Shown here piece after piece: positions 1 to 8,665 of a DNA stretch of 64,000 bases. Positions within the stretch are counted from its first letter, which is position 1. Every line of letters begins with the position of its first letter. The DNA lies in assembly GCF_013369485.1 (NCBI RefSeq), contig NZ_JABWEB010000023.1, positions 1 through 64,000 of the forward strand, written 5' to 3'. This stretch comes from Massilia sp. BJB1822 (GTDB lineage Bacteria > Pseudomonadota > Gammaproteobacteria > Burkholderiales > Burkholderiaceae_D). The translations under genes were made by a program, and so were the position numbers. Under the pieces are notes generated by a model that saw nothing but the letters and a program-made list of their open reading frames with translations, was not told the DNA's origin and searched no databases.

Positions 1-140
1 TTAAGATAATCCCAATCGCTTTTGGGATACTCGGGCAGGTATTCATCAGTATCGATTGAGCAGACGGCTACGCCTTCGGCACCGTCGCCAAGCTTCACTC
101 TATCGCCTAAGCGCACTTCCTGTCCGCCGGGGTAGCGCAT
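1..140 (-). CDS. Putative immunity protein, partial (runs off left edge)
   Basis: Only the first 46 codons are in the window. They start with MRYPGGQEVRLGDRVKLG and contain AVCSIDTDEYLPEYP. The start ATG (138-140) has a good GAGGAG ribosome site that overlaps the stop of the upstream toxin-tail reading frame, 11 bases away. From memory, small proteins with this N-terminus are often found directly after Rhs/polymorphic toxin genes, which suggests an immunity role. That role is inferred from position and remembered resemblance only. The rest of the gene is outside the window. Confidence 0.6.
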   Translation of the reverse strand, partial: MRYPGGQEVRLGDRVKLGDGAEGVAVCSIDTDEYLPEYPKSDWDYL

Positions 141-151
141 TGTCGCACTCC

Positions 152-405
152 TCAATTTACAGACGGCTCAATAGGTATTGCTTCAGCGGGCAGAGCCGCA
201 GCAGCTACCGCACCAACTGCTTGCCAGAAGCATTGGCAATTTTTCGGATTTTGGTTGGCCTTATAGATATTGTAGTGCGGCCCTGTGATTCCGTGAGGGT
301 GCTTGCCGGCCAACGGAGTGTCAATTGGACGGTAAGCGATGGTGCCCGCTTGCACGAGCTTTCCGCTTATCGTTTTGAGGGAGGGCAGGGCACAGCGCTC
401 CGGCC
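152..405 (-). pseudogene. 3' remnant of a polymorphic toxin C-terminal domain
   Basis: The minus-strand frame is open back into ppsR with no convincing start: only a GTG at 355 without a ribosome site. It encodes a stretch containing KTISGKLVQAGTIAYRP, then HPHGITGPHYNIYKANQNP and CQCFWQ, and ends at 152. The GPHxNxYxxNxNPxNxxCFWQ pattern resembles tails of Rhs/WapA-type toxin domains (remembered resemblance). The large N-terminal toxin body is missing, replaced by ppsR, so this looks like a displaced toxin tip still coupled to its immunity gene. Confidence 0.55.
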
Positions 406-1254
406 TTAATACTCCCGGCGATCCGGCTTGATCTCTTGCAGGATGGTGGTGGCGATTTCCTCGATCGACTTGGTGGTCGAGGAGAGCCAGCGGATGCCTT
501 CGCGCTTCATCATCATTTCCGCTTCGTTGACTTCGTAGCGGCAGTTTTCGATGGAGGCGTACTTGCTGCCGGCGCGGCGTTCATTGCGGATTTCGCTCAG
601 GCGCTCGGGCGTGATGCTCAGGCCGAAAATCTTGGATTTGTACTCGTACAGCGAGGAGGGCAGCTTGCCGCGCTCGAAATCGTCGGGGATCAGCGGGTAG
701 TTGGCGGCCTTGATCCCGTACTGCATGGCCAGATACAGGCTGGTCGGGGTCTTGCCCGAGCGCGAGACGCCCACCAGGATCACGTCGGCCGAGGTCAGGT
801 TCTTGTGCGACTGGCCATCGTCGTGCGCCAGCGAGAAGTTGATGGCCTCGATGCGGTTCTTGTATTCCTCGCTATCGACAATATTGTGAGAACGTCCGAT
901 GGTGTGGGTCGATTTCACGCCCAGCTCCTGTTCCAGCGGCGCCACAAAGGTCTGGATCAGGTCCATATGCATGCCGTTGCATTGGCGGATCACGTTCGAC
1001 AGCTCGGTTTTGACCAGGGTCGAGAAGATGATCGGGCGCTGGCCGTCGGCCGCCGCCACTTCGTTGATCTTGCGCGCTGCTTCGTAGGCCTTGTCCAGCG
1101 TGTCGATGAAGGGCAGGCGGATCTGGCGGAAGCGCAGGTCGAACTGGGTCAGGACGGAATGGCCAAAGGTTTCTGCCGTGATACCGGTACCATCGGAGAC
1201 GAAAAACACGGTACGGGCCGACGCGGGCAGGACAGAACGTTGCTCAAAAGTCAT
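406..1254 (-). CDS. ppsR: PEP synthase regulatory protein (bifunctional kinase/pyrophosphorylase, DUF299)
   Basis: A 282-residue protein of usual family length. It controls PEP synthase by ADP-dependent phosphorylation of a threonine next to the catalytic histidine and by Pi-dependent dephosphorylation. The N-terminus carries [15 protein letters not shown], and a P-loop-like GVSRSGKT lies at residues 162-169. It is divergent from ppsA, its expected target, across a 158-bp intergenic region, which is the usual beta/gammaproteobacterial arrangement. The ATG at 1254 gives the canonical N-terminus MTFEQRSV. Confidence 0.93.
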   Translation of the reverse strand: MTFEQRSVLPASARTVFFVSDGTGITAETFGHSVLTQFDLRFRQIRLPFIDTLDKAYEAARKINEVAAADGQRPIIFSTLVKTELSNVIRQCNGMHMDLIQTFVAPLEQELGVKSTHTIGRSHNIVDSEEYKNRIEAINFSLAHDDGQSHKNLTSADVILVGVSRSGKTPTSLYLAMQYGIKAANYPLIPDDFERGKLPSSLYEYKSKIFGLSITPERLSEIRNERRAGSKYASIENCRYEVNEAEMMMKREGIRWLSSTTKSIEEIATTILQEIKPDRREY

Positions 1255-1412
1255 TAGTGTGGTGTGGGTAAGTATTGTGAATCGTCAATTTGCGCCGCAG
1301 GCTGTAGAATGTCAGGCAACAGTAGGATTGTGCTGCACGACACCAAGAATAACAAGTAAGAATATGTCTGCATGCCTGCGCAAAGATTTCTATCATCAGT
1401 AAAGGTGTCATT

Positions 1413-3839
1413 ATGACTAACGCAGCATTGAAGGACCAGGGAGGCGGGGCCGTGTACGTGGCCTCGTTCGAACACCTGCGCATGACGGATGTGGAATCCG
1501 TCGGCGGCAAAAACGCCTCGCTGGGCGAGATGATCAGCCAACTGGCGGGCGCCGGTGTGCGCGTGCCGGGCGGCTTTGCCACCACGGCGCAAGCCTTCCG
1601 TGACTTCCTGACCCACAGCGAAGCAGGCGGCAAGCCGCTGGACCAGCGCATCGCCGAACGCCTGGAAGGCCTGAATATCGACGACGTGCGCGCCCTGGCG
1701 CAAGCCGGCGCCGAGATCCGTCAATGGATTGTGGATACCCCGTTCCAGCCACGTCTGGAAGCCGATATCCGCGCCTTCTACGACCGACTGGTGGCCGATT
1801 CGTCGACCGAAGTCTCCTTCGCCGTGCGCTCCTCCGCCACCGCGGAAGACCTGCCTGACGCTTCCTTCGCGGGCCAGCAGGAGACCTTCCTGAACGTGGT
1901 CGGCATCGACAACGTGCTGGACGCGATGAAGCACGTCTTCGCCTCCCTGTACAACGACCGCGCCATTTCCTACCGCGTGCACAAAGGCTTCACCCACGCC
2001 GAAGTGGCCCTGTCGGCAGGCGTGCAGCGCATGGTGCGCTCCGACGTCGGCGCGGCCGGCGTGATGTTCACCATCGATACCGAATCGGGCTTCAAGGACG
2101 TGGTCTTCATCACCTCCAGCTACGGCCTGGGCGAAACCGTGGTGCAGGGCGCCGTCAATCCGGACGAGTTCTACGTCCACAAGCCAATGCTGGAACAGGG
2201 CAAATCGCCTGTGATCCGCCGCAATATCGGCTCCAAGCTGATCAAGATGGAATTCACCAACGAAGCCAAGGCTGGCCGCTCGGTGAAAACCGTGGACGTG
2301 CCGATCGAGCTGCGCAACCGCTACTCGCTGAACGACGCCGAGATCGTGGAACTGGCCAAATACGCTGTCATCATCGAGCGCCACTACGGCCGTCCGATGG
2401 ACATCGAGTGGGGCAAGGATGGCCGCGACGGCAAGCTGTATATTCTGCAGGCCCGTCCCGAGACCGTGAAATCGCAGCAGAAAGCCACCGACGCGCAGCA
2501 GCGCTTCAAGCTGAAATCGACCGGCACCGTGCTGACCTCGGGCCGCGCGATTGGCCAGAAGATCGGCGCCGGCCCTGTGCGCGTGATCCACGACCCATCC
2601 GAAATGGAACGCGTGCAGCCGGGCGACGTGCTGGTGGCTGATATGACCGACCCGAACTGGGAACCGGTGATGAAGCGCGCTTCCGCCATCGTCACCAACC
2701 GTGGCGGCCGTACCTGCCACGCCGCGATTATCGCGCGTGAACTGGGCGTGCCTGCGGTGGTGGGCTGCGGCGACGCAACCGAATTGCTGAAAGACGGCAC
2801 CTTCGTGACCGTGTCCTGCGCCGAAGGCGACGAGGGCAAGATCTACGACGGCCTGCTGGAAACCGAAGTGTCGGAAGTTTCGCGCGGCGAGCTGCCGGAA
2901 CTGAAGACCAAGATCATGCTGAACGTGGGTAATCCGCAGCTGGCCTTCGACTTCCAGTCGGTGCCGAACGCCGGTGTGGGCCTGGCCCGCCTGGAGTTCA
3001 TCATCAATAACAATATTGGCGTGCACCCGAAAGCGATCCTGGAATACCCGAACATCGACGCCGACCTGAAAAAGGCTGTGGAGTCGGTGGCGCGCGGCCA
3101 CGCTTCGCCAAAAGCCTTCTACGTCGACAAGCTGGCCGAAGGCGTGGCGACCATCGCCGCCGCGTTCTGGCCGAAGAAAGTCATTGTGCGCCTGTCCGAC
3201 TTCAAGTCGAACGAGTACAAGAAGCTGATCGGCGGTTCGCGCTACGAGCCGGACGAAGAGAACCCGATGCTGGGCTTCCGCGGCGCGGCGCGCTATCTGT
3301 CGGAAGACTTTGCCGAGTCCTTCGAGATGGAATGCCTGGCCATGAAGCGCGTGCGCAACGATATGGGCCTGACCAACGTCGAACTGATGGTGCCTTTCGT
3401 GCGTACCCTGGGCCAGGCCGAGAAAGTGATCGCGCTGCTGGCCAAGAACGGCCTGAAACGCGGCGAGAACGGTCTGCGCGTCATCATGATGTGCGAAGTG
3501 CCATCCAACGCCGTGCTGGCGGAACAGTTCCTGGAGCACTTCGACGGCTTCTCCATCGGTTCCAACGACCTGACCCAGCTGACCCTGGGCCTGGACCGCG
3601 ATTCCGGCATGGAGCTGCTGGCGGCCGACTTCGACGAGCGCGATCCTGCCGTACAGGCGCTCTTGAGCCTCGCCATCCAGGCTTGCCGCAAGCATGGCAA
3701 ATACATCGGCATCTGCGGCCAAGGCCCGTCCGACCATCCGGAACTGGCTGTGTGGCTGATGCAGCAAGGGATCGAGTCCATGTCGCTGAATCCGGACTCG
3801 GTAATCGACACCTGGCAGAAGCTCGCTGAGTTGCAATAA
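1413..3839 (+). CDS. ppsA: Phosphoenolpyruvate synthase
   Basis: This 808-residue cytoplasmic enzyme converts pyruvate plus ATP and water to PEP, AMP and phosphate for gluconeogenesis. The N-terminal ATP-binding domain begins [21 protein letters not shown]. The mobile phosphohistidine domain has GGRTCHAAI with catalytic His436, and the adjacent Thr434 is the probable PpsR target. The C-terminal PEP-binding barrel carries [19 protein letters not shown] and [11 protein letters not shown] with the active-site Cys. Full length. A terminator-like hairpin follows at 3883-3924. Confidence 0.97.
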   Translation: MTNAALKDQGGGAVYVASFEHLRMTDVESVGGKNASLGEMISQLAGAGVRVPGGFATTAQAFRDFLTHSEAGGKPLDQRIAERLEGLNIDDVRALAQAGAEIRQWIVDTPFQPRLEADIRAFYDRLVADSSTEVSFAVRSSATAEDLPDASFAGQQETFLNVVGIDNVLDAMKHVFASLYNDRAISYRVHKGFTHAEVALSAGVQRMVRSDVGAAGVMFTIDTESGFKDVVFITSSYGLGETVVQGAVNPDEFYVHKPMLEQGKSPVIRRNIGSKLIKMEFTNEAKAGRSVKTVDVPIELRNRYSLNDAEIVELAKYAVIIERHYGRPMDIEWGKDGRDGKLYILQARPETVKSQQKATDAQQRFKLKSTGTVLTSGRAIGQKIGAGPVRVIHDPSEMERVQPGDVLVADMTDPNWEPVMKRASAIVTNRGGRTCHAAIIARELGVPAVVGCGDATELLKDGTFVTVSCAEGDEGKIYDGLLETEVSEVSRGELPELKTKIMLNVGNPQLAFDFQSVPNAGVGLARLEFIINNNIGVHPKAILEYPNIDADLKKAVESVARGHASPKAFYVDKLAEGVATIAAAFWPKKVIVRLSDFKSNEYKKLIGGSRYEPDEENPMLGFRGAARYLSEDFAESFEMECLAMKRVRNDMGLTNVELMVPFVRTLGQAEKVIALLAKNGLKRGENGLRVIMMCEVPSNAVLAEQFLEHFDGFSIGSNDLTQLTLGLDRDSGMELLAADFDERDPAVQALLSLAIQACRKHGKYIGICGQGPSDHPELAVWLMQQGIESMSLNPDSVIDTWQKLAELQ

Positions 3840-3843
3840 GAGA

Positions 3844-3871
3844 TTGCCAGAATACAACGATTGCATATAAT
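3844..3871 (+). promoter_or_regulatory. Candidate sigma-70 promoter downstream of ppsA
   Basis: A TTGCCA box at 3844-3849 and a perfect TATAAT at 3866-3871 are 16 bases apart, just after the ppsA stop. The -10 sits in the loop of a small hairpin whose 7-base arms are at 3855-3861 and 3874-3880. Transcription would begin near 3878 and meet the terminator hairpin at once. It may drive nfeD if the terminator leaks, or a very short RNA. Confidence 0.45.
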
Positions 3872-3882
3872 CTATCGTTGTC

Positions 3883-3924
3883 AAACCCTCGCTGCCGCAA
3901 AGGGCTAGCGAGGGTTTTTTCTTT
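3883..3924 (+). terminator. Rho-independent terminator after ppsA
   Basis: A perfect 11-base stem (AAACCCTCGCT at 3883-3893 pairing with 3907-3917) with a 13-base loop runs directly into a T-rich tract. It lies 43 bases after the ppsA stop and 15 bases before the nfeD start. Confidence 0.85.
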
Positions 3925-3939
3925 TGGGAGGACGACATC

Positions 3940-4359
3940 ATGGCTGACTGGATCATGTGGTTGATTGCCGCGGGCGCGGTACTGATCCTGGAACTGTTCA
4001 CCGGCACTTTCTATCTGCTGATGGTTGCCATCGGCATGGGCGCGGGTTCCCTGGTGGCGCTGGCGCGCATCGATTTGCCGGGCCAGTTGCTGGTGGCCGC
4101 CCTGGTCGGCGTGGTCGCCACGCTGCTGCTGCGCCGCAGCCGTTTTGGCCGCAGCGCCAAGGTCGATGCGGCGGCCGATCCGAACGTGAATATGGATATC
4201 GGCCAGACCGTACATGTGACGGCATGGCAGGACCACACGGCGCGCGTCATGTACCGGGGCGCATTGTGGGATGTGGAACTGGAAGCCGACGCCGAAGCGG
4301 CGCCTGGCGTATTCCGGATTCATGAAGTACGAGGCAGCCGGCTGATCGTCGGCGTCTGA
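3940..4359 (+). CDS. NfeD family membrane protein
   Basis: A 139-residue short NfeD. Hydrophobic segments lie at about 5-20, 25-43 and 48-65, followed by a soluble C-terminal OB-fold-like domain (VHVTAWQDHTARVMYRGALWDVE). NfeD proteins work with SPFH/stomatin proteins in membrane microdomains, and the next gene is such a partner. A GGGAGG ribosome site precedes the ATG. The serine-protease domain of long NfeD proteins is absent, as is normal for the short class. Confidence 0.9.
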   Translation: MADWIMWLIAAGAVLILELFTGTFYLLMVAIGMGAGSLVALARIDLPGQLLVAALVGVVATLLLRRSRFGRSAKVDAAADPNVNMDIGQTVHVTAWQDHTARVMYRGALWDVELEADAEAAPGVFRIHEVRGSRLIVGV

Positions 4360-4385
4360 TCAAGTTTTTACAAGGAGCGGTACAT

Positions 4386-5306
4386 ATGGAAATTACCTTT
4401 GGCAGCGTGACGCTGGTTCTCTTTATTCTGGCCCTGGTCTTCGTCTTCAAGACTATCAATGTGGTGCCGCAGCAGCATGCCTGGGTGGTGGAGCGCCTCG
4501 GCAAATACCATTCGACGCTGGGTCCAGGCCTGAATATCGTGATCCCTTTCATCGACCGCATCGCCTATAAGCACGTGCTCAAAGAGATTCCGCTCGACGT
4601 GCCGCCCCAGGTCTGCATCACCAAGGACAATACCCAGCTGCAGGTGGACGGCATTCTGTATTTCCAGGTGACGGACGCCATGCGTGCTTCCTACGGTTCG
4701 TCCAACTACATCGCCGCGATCACCCAGCTGGCCCAGACCACGCTGCGTTCCGTGATCGGCCGCATGGAGCTGGATAAGACCTTCGAAGAGCGCGATCACA
4801 TCAACACCACGGTGGTCAACGCCATCGACGAATCGGCCGCCAACTGGGGCGTGAAGGTGCTGCGCTACGAGATCAAGGATCTGACTCCGCCGACCGAAAT
4901 CCTGCACGCGATGCAGGCCCAGATCACGGCAGAACGCGGCAAGCGCGCCCTGATCGCCGCATCCGAAGGCCGCAAGCAGGAACAGATCAATATCGCCAAC
5001 GGCGAACGCGAAGCCAATATTGCCCGTTCCGAAGGCGAGAAGCAGGCCGCCATCAACCGCGCTCAGGGCGAGGCCGCAGCCATCGTGGCGATCGCCGATG
5101 CAACCGCCGGAGCACTGCGCCAGGTGGGCGACGCGATCAAGGCGCCGGGCGGCGAGGAGGCGATGAACCTGAAAGTGGCTGAGCAGTATGTGGATGCTTT
5201 CGGCAAGCTGGCCAAGACCAACAACTCGCTGATCGTGCCGGCCAACCTGGGCGATATGAGCGGCTTGATCGCCACCGCCATGCAAGTGGTGAAGACGCAG
5301 AAGTAA
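4386..5306 (+). CDS. SPFH/stomatin (slipin, QmcA-like) membrane protein
   Basis: A 306-residue protein with one N-terminal membrane segment (about 6-22). An SPFH domain follows (VVPQQHAWVVERLGKYHSTL, then IPFIDRIAYKH and EIPLDVPPQVCITKDN). Then comes an Ala/Glu/Arg-rich coiled coil at about 175-245 and a short variable tail. It should oligomerise on the inner membrane and act with NfeD 26 bases upstream. A strong AAGGAG precedes the ATG. The exact role in this organism is unknown. Confidence 0.92.
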   Translation: MEITFGSVTLVLFILALVFVFKTINVVPQQHAWVVERLGKYHSTLGPGLNIVIPFIDRIAYKHVLKEIPLDVPPQVCITKDNTQLQVDGILYFQVTDAMRASYGSSNYIAAITQLAQTTLRSVIGRMELDKTFEERDHINTTVVNAIDESAANWGVKVLRYEIKDLTPPTEILHAMQAQITAERGKRALIAASEGRKQEQINIANGEREANIARSEGEKQAAINRAQGEAAAIVAIADATAGALRQVGDAIKAPGGEEAMNLKVAEQYVDAFGKLAKTNNSLIVPANLGDMSGLIATAMQVVKTQK

Positions 5307-5361
5307 TCTTGTGCGCCGCCGCCAGGGCGGCGCTACAATGCGGCTTTAACGGGAGACAGCT

Positions 5362-5781
5362 ATGGGAACTTGGGCCATCGGACCTTACGGCAATGACTGC
5401 GCGCAGGACTGGGTAGAGGATCTGCAGGAATCGAAAGACCTGTACTTCATCGAAGAGACGCTGAGCAATGTGCTGGCCAGCGAAGGCGCGCAGGAACTGG
5501 AAGCGCCATATGGGGAAGAGGGCATTGCTGCCGCCGAAACCCTGGCCCGCCTGGAAGGCAAGGGCGCTCCGGCCGACGAGGATACCAGTGAAGTCGACGA
5601 GTGGGTGACAGCCGTGCGCCCCAAATACAAGCACCGCGCCGATCTGGTGGAAAAGGCCGGCCGCGTGCTGGACCTGGTGTTGTCCGAATCTTCCGAACTG
5701 CGCCAGTTGTGGGAAGAGGCTGAGGAGTACGCCGATTGGCGCGCCTCGGTGGAAGGCATCAAGGCCCGCCTGGCTTCCTGA
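5362..5781 (+). CDS. DUF4259 domain protein
   Basis: A 139-residue acidic soluble protein beginning MGTWAIGPYGNDCAQDWVEDL, the hallmark N-terminus of DUF4259 proteins (G-x-W-x-x-x-x-F/Y-x-N-D-x-A-x-D). The function of the family is unknown. A GGGAGA ribosome site lies 8 bases before the ATG. It follows the SPFH gene by 55 bases in the same direction and could be cotranscribed, though no functional link is known. Confidence 0.8.
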   Translation: MGTWAIGPYGNDCAQDWVEDLQESKDLYFIEETLSNVLASEGAQELEAPYGEEGIAAAETLARLEGKGAPADEDTSEVDEWVTAVRPKYKHRADLVEKAGRVLDLVLSESSELRQLWEEAEEYADWRASVEGIKARLAS

Positions 5782-5804
5782 TTCCGCAACGCGAGAGGAT
5801 AGCC

Positions 5805-7043
5805 ATGGCAGCACGCAACAGGCAGCGCCCGCGTGGCGCAATGAAGACATTCGCGCTGATGGCGCTGGCGCTGGTCGCTGCCGGTCCCGCCGCCGCGCAG
5901 ATTGCAGGCGCAGCCGATGCGCCCATCCCGACCCAATCCAGTGCCGTGGCAGAGCAGGAAACCGGCCGCCGCCTGGCCGCGCTGCGCCTGCTGCCGCTGG
6001 TCAGTGGCGAGGCGGCCATTCACGCGCAGCGCCGCCAGCTCGATAACAACTGGCGCTATTTCGGCGACAACCGGAGCGCCGCCTTGCCCGTGCTGCGGCG
6101 CGAGCTGACCGCCGAACTGCGCAAGCCGAAGCCGCAGGCCTTGCTGCTGCTGGAAACCGGCTACTTCCTGCGCCAACTGGGTGAAACTGCCGACCATGCG
6201 CTGGCGATGCAGGCCTTGCTGGCGCTGGACGTCGGCGATCCGGCCATTACGCAAAACAGCGCCCAACTGTTCCGCTTCGTCCACCTGAGCGCGCAGGAAC
6301 GCGATGCCCGCCTGCTGCCGCTGATCGACAAATTCTTCCTGCGCGGGAAGGTCACGGTCTTCATTCCGCAGCATGGCTTCACGGTTGATGAAACCTCGGT
6401 CTGCGTCTTCCTGTACGGCCAATACGGCCGCGCTGGCGAGGCGCATCTGCGCACACTGCTGGGCGATGCCGGCATCGCCAACAAGGTACTGGAAATCCTG
6501 ATCTGGACCGGCTCGCCCGACAGCGTACCGGCTGTGGCGGCCCTGCTGCAAACCAGCCGTGACGCCGACATCTTCTCGCGCGCCCTCAGCTTCCTGCTGC
6601 GCAGCGGCGGCCCGCAGGGCACGGATGCTTTGCTGGCCTTTGATCCGCGCCAGCTCGAAGGCAAGCCGCGCCAGTTCTACGAGCAGATCCAGCCGCAATT
6701 GCGCGACGCCAGCTTCGCCGCTTTGCGCGAGCAGCTGGACGAATTGCCGGTAGCGCCATCGGCCAGTGGCAAAGCGCAAAATTCCCGCCCCGGCCTGGAC
6801 GACGCCAGCATGCGCCAGCGCTTGAACGAGGTCTACGAACATTACGGCCGTTACGAAAACGTGCAGCCAGCGGAGATTGCCGCCTCCACCTTGCCCGGCG
6901 CTTTCCTGATCGAACAGGTCACCCGTATCCGCGAACGCAGCTTCCTGCGCGTGACCGGCGAGGCGCTGAGCGACATTGATATGAGCAATACCTTGTTGAA
7001 TACCCTGCGCTACCGCCCCGACGCGGCAGGCGCCAAGCCTTGA
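5805..7043 (+). CDS. Exported alpha-helical hypothetical protein
   Basis: A 412-residue protein. The start at 5805 has GAGAGGAT upstream. An alternative ATG at 5841 gives a cleaner signal peptide (MKTFALMALALVAAGPAAAQ). After the signal the protein is rich in Leu/Ala helices with repeated units (for example RQLGETADHALAMQALLALDVGDPAI), suggesting HEAT-like or TPR-like repeats. No catalytic motif was recognised. It probably acts in the periplasm. The stop is 10 bases before the next gene. Confidence 0.75.
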   Translation: MAARNRQRPRGAMKTFALMALALVAAGPAAAQIAGAADAPIPTQSSAVAEQETGRRLAALRLLPLVSGEAAIHAQRRQLDNNWRYFGDNRSAALPVLRRELTAELRKPKPQALLLLETGYFLRQLGETADHALAMQALLALDVGDPAITQNSAQLFRFVHLSAQERDARLLPLIDKFFLRGKVTVFIPQHGFTVDETSVCVFLYGQYGRAGEAHLRTLLGDAGIANKVLEILIWTGSPDSVPAVAALLQTSRDADIFSRALSFLLRSGGPQGTDALLAFDPRQLEGKPRQFYEQIQPQLRDASFAALREQLDELPVAPSASGKAQNSRPGLDDASMRQRLNEVYEHYGRYENVQPAEIAASTLPGAFLIEQVTRIRERSFLRVTGEALSDIDMSNTLLNTLRYRPDAAGAKP

Positions 7044-7053
7044 AGGAGCTGCT

Positions 7054-7632
7054 TTGCCAAACGCGTCATTGGATGAGCGGCAAGCTAATTCGTCATTGGA
7101 CCAAGGCATGACGCTGCATGCGGCGTCGGTGCCGGTCTTCCTGCACTATCTGGAGCGGCTGGATGCCCTGGTGGCGCTCGCCGAGCAGCATGAGGCTGGG
7201 CATCCGTCCGATGCCTCGCTGCTGCATGCAGCCCTGGCCGAGGGCATGTTCGCCTTTGCCCAGCAGGTGCAGATCGCCGCCGGTTTTGCCGTGCGCGCCT
7301 GCTGCCCCTTGCTGGAGATCGAGCCGCCGCAATTGGCGGGCGGCGATGGCAGCTGGCAGCAGCTGCACGAACGCATCGGCGCGGTGCGCACATTTCTCAT
7401 CGCGATCGATGCGGAACGCATGAATGCCAGCGCGCAGCGCGAATTGAGCACGGTTGCCGGCCGCGCCTCGCCCAGCTTCAATGGCGCCGATTTCGTCCTG
7501 CGCTATGCCTTGCCCAACTTCTTCTTCCACCTTGCCATGGCCTATGCGATCTTGCGCAAGGAAGGCCTGCCAGTCGGCAAGCAGGACTTTGACGGCTACC
7601 ATGCCTATCCGGCCGGATTCACCTTTCTGTAA
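7054..7632 (+). CDS. DUF1993 family protein
   Basis: A 192-residue protein from a TTG at 7054, chosen because AAGGAG sits 5 bases upstream. The inner ATG at 7108 begins MTLHAASVPVFLHYLERLDALV, which matches the usual DUF1993 start and gives 174 residues, so it is a serious alternative. The C-terminus (FVLRYALPNFFFHLAMAYAILRKEGLPVGKQDF) is typical of the family, which is a DinB-like four-helix bundle of unknown function. Confidence 0.85.
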   Translation: MPNASLDERQANSSLDQGMTLHAASVPVFLHYLERLDALVALAEQHEAGHPSDASLLHAALAEGMFAFAQQVQIAAGFAVRACCPLLEIEPPQLAGGDGSWQQLHERIGAVRTFLIAIDAERMNASAQRELSTVAGRASPSFNGADFVLRYALPNFFFHLAMAYAILRKEGLPVGKQDFDGYHAYPAGFTFL

Positions 7633-7687
7633 GCGGGTGAAGCGCCGGGGGGGGCGAGCCTGGCCGGCAAATGATAGGATGCTGTCC

Positions 7688-8518
7688 ATGGATACCGCAG
7701 CGCAGTTAGCCCCCTTGGCCCAGTTCCTGAGCCGCCACCGCCGCGTGCTGGCCCTGACCGGGGCCGGCATCAGCACCGCCTCCGGCATCCCCGACTACCG
7801 CGACAAGGACGGCGCGCGGCGCGGCAAGCTGCCCGTGCAGGGACCGGAATTCCGCCGTTCCGACGCCGTGCGCCGCCGCTATTGGGCGCGCAGCATGGTG
7901 GGCTGGCCGACCCTGGCGAAGGCCGCGCCGAACGCCGCCCATCACGCCATGGCGGCGCTGGAGGAGGGCGGCCATATCGCCTCCCTCGTCACGCAGAATG
8001 TCGATGGCCTGCATCAGCGTGCAGGCAGCCGCGCCCTGATTGAACTGCATGGGAATATCCACACCGTCGTCTGCCTTGAATGCCAGACGCGCTTTGCGCG
8101 CGCCGATATCCAGCAGCAGCTGGCCGAAGCCAATCCCCATATGGCGGACACGCTGGCCCAGCCCCTGCCCGATGGCGATGCCCAGCTGGAGCCGGAGGCG
8201 CTGGAAGATTTTCATATCCCCCATTGCAGCGGTTGCGGCGGCATGCTGCAGCCCGATGTGGTTTTCTTTGGCGATAACGTCCCCAGGGCCACCACCGAAG
8301 CGGCGCTTGCCATGATGGCGCAGGCCGACGCCCTGCTGGTGATCGGCTCTTCGCTGATGGTGTTTTCCGGCTACCGCTTCTGCAAACTGGCGGCGGAAAG
8401 CGGCAAGCCGATCGCCGCCATCAACGCCGGGATGACGCGCGCCGACCATCTGCTGGCGCTGAAGGTGGGCGAGCCGGCGGAGCTGGTCTTGCCGGCCTTG
8501 GCGGCGGCGCTGGGCTAA
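7688..8518 (+). CDS. NAD-dependent protein deacylase (sirtuin)
   Basis: A 276-residue Sir2 enzyme that removes acyl groups from lysines using NAD. The NAD motif GAGISTASGIPDYRD is at 25-39, TQNVDGLH at 102-109, and the catalytic His121 is in ELHGNIH. The zinc ribbon uses Cys129, Cys132, Cys180 and Cys183. The family signature GIPDYRD suggests the SIRT4-like class. The ATG at 7688 has AGGA 8-11 bases upstream; an ATG at 7679 adds three residues. Confidence 0.93.
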   Translation: MDTAAQLAPLAQFLSRHRRVLALTGAGISTASGIPDYRDKDGARRGKLPVQGPEFRRSDAVRRRYWARSMVGWPTLAKAAPNAAHHAMAALEEGGHIASLVTQNVDGLHQRAGSRALIELHGNIHTVVCLECQTRFARADIQQQLAEANPHMADTLAQPLPDGDAQLEPEALEDFHIPHCSGCGGMLQPDVVFFGDNVPRATTEAALAMMAQADALLVIGSSLMVFSGYRFCKLAAESGKPIAAINAGMTRADHLLALKVGEPAELVLPALAAALG

Positions 8519-8665
8519 GCCGGATTGCCCAGGACAGCTTGCGCGGCAGGCCGGCAACGCTGTCGCAGCTGCTTACAAATTCCCTGTCCAGCGCGCGGGA
8601 ATTGGGCTAATATTTCTGGATAGCAAGGAAGTCCGCCCCACCCAGCCCGCCGTACTGGAGCCGCC

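Noticed and set aside
436-1257. 273-codon plus-strand frame opposite ppsR
   Set aside because: Shadow of ppsR; no ribosome site and unnatural composition.
1254-4007. 917-codon minus-strand frame across ppsA
   Set aside because: It is antisense to the clear PEP synthase gene, has a His/Gln/Val-rich shadow composition typical of high-GC codon periodicity, and matches no family.
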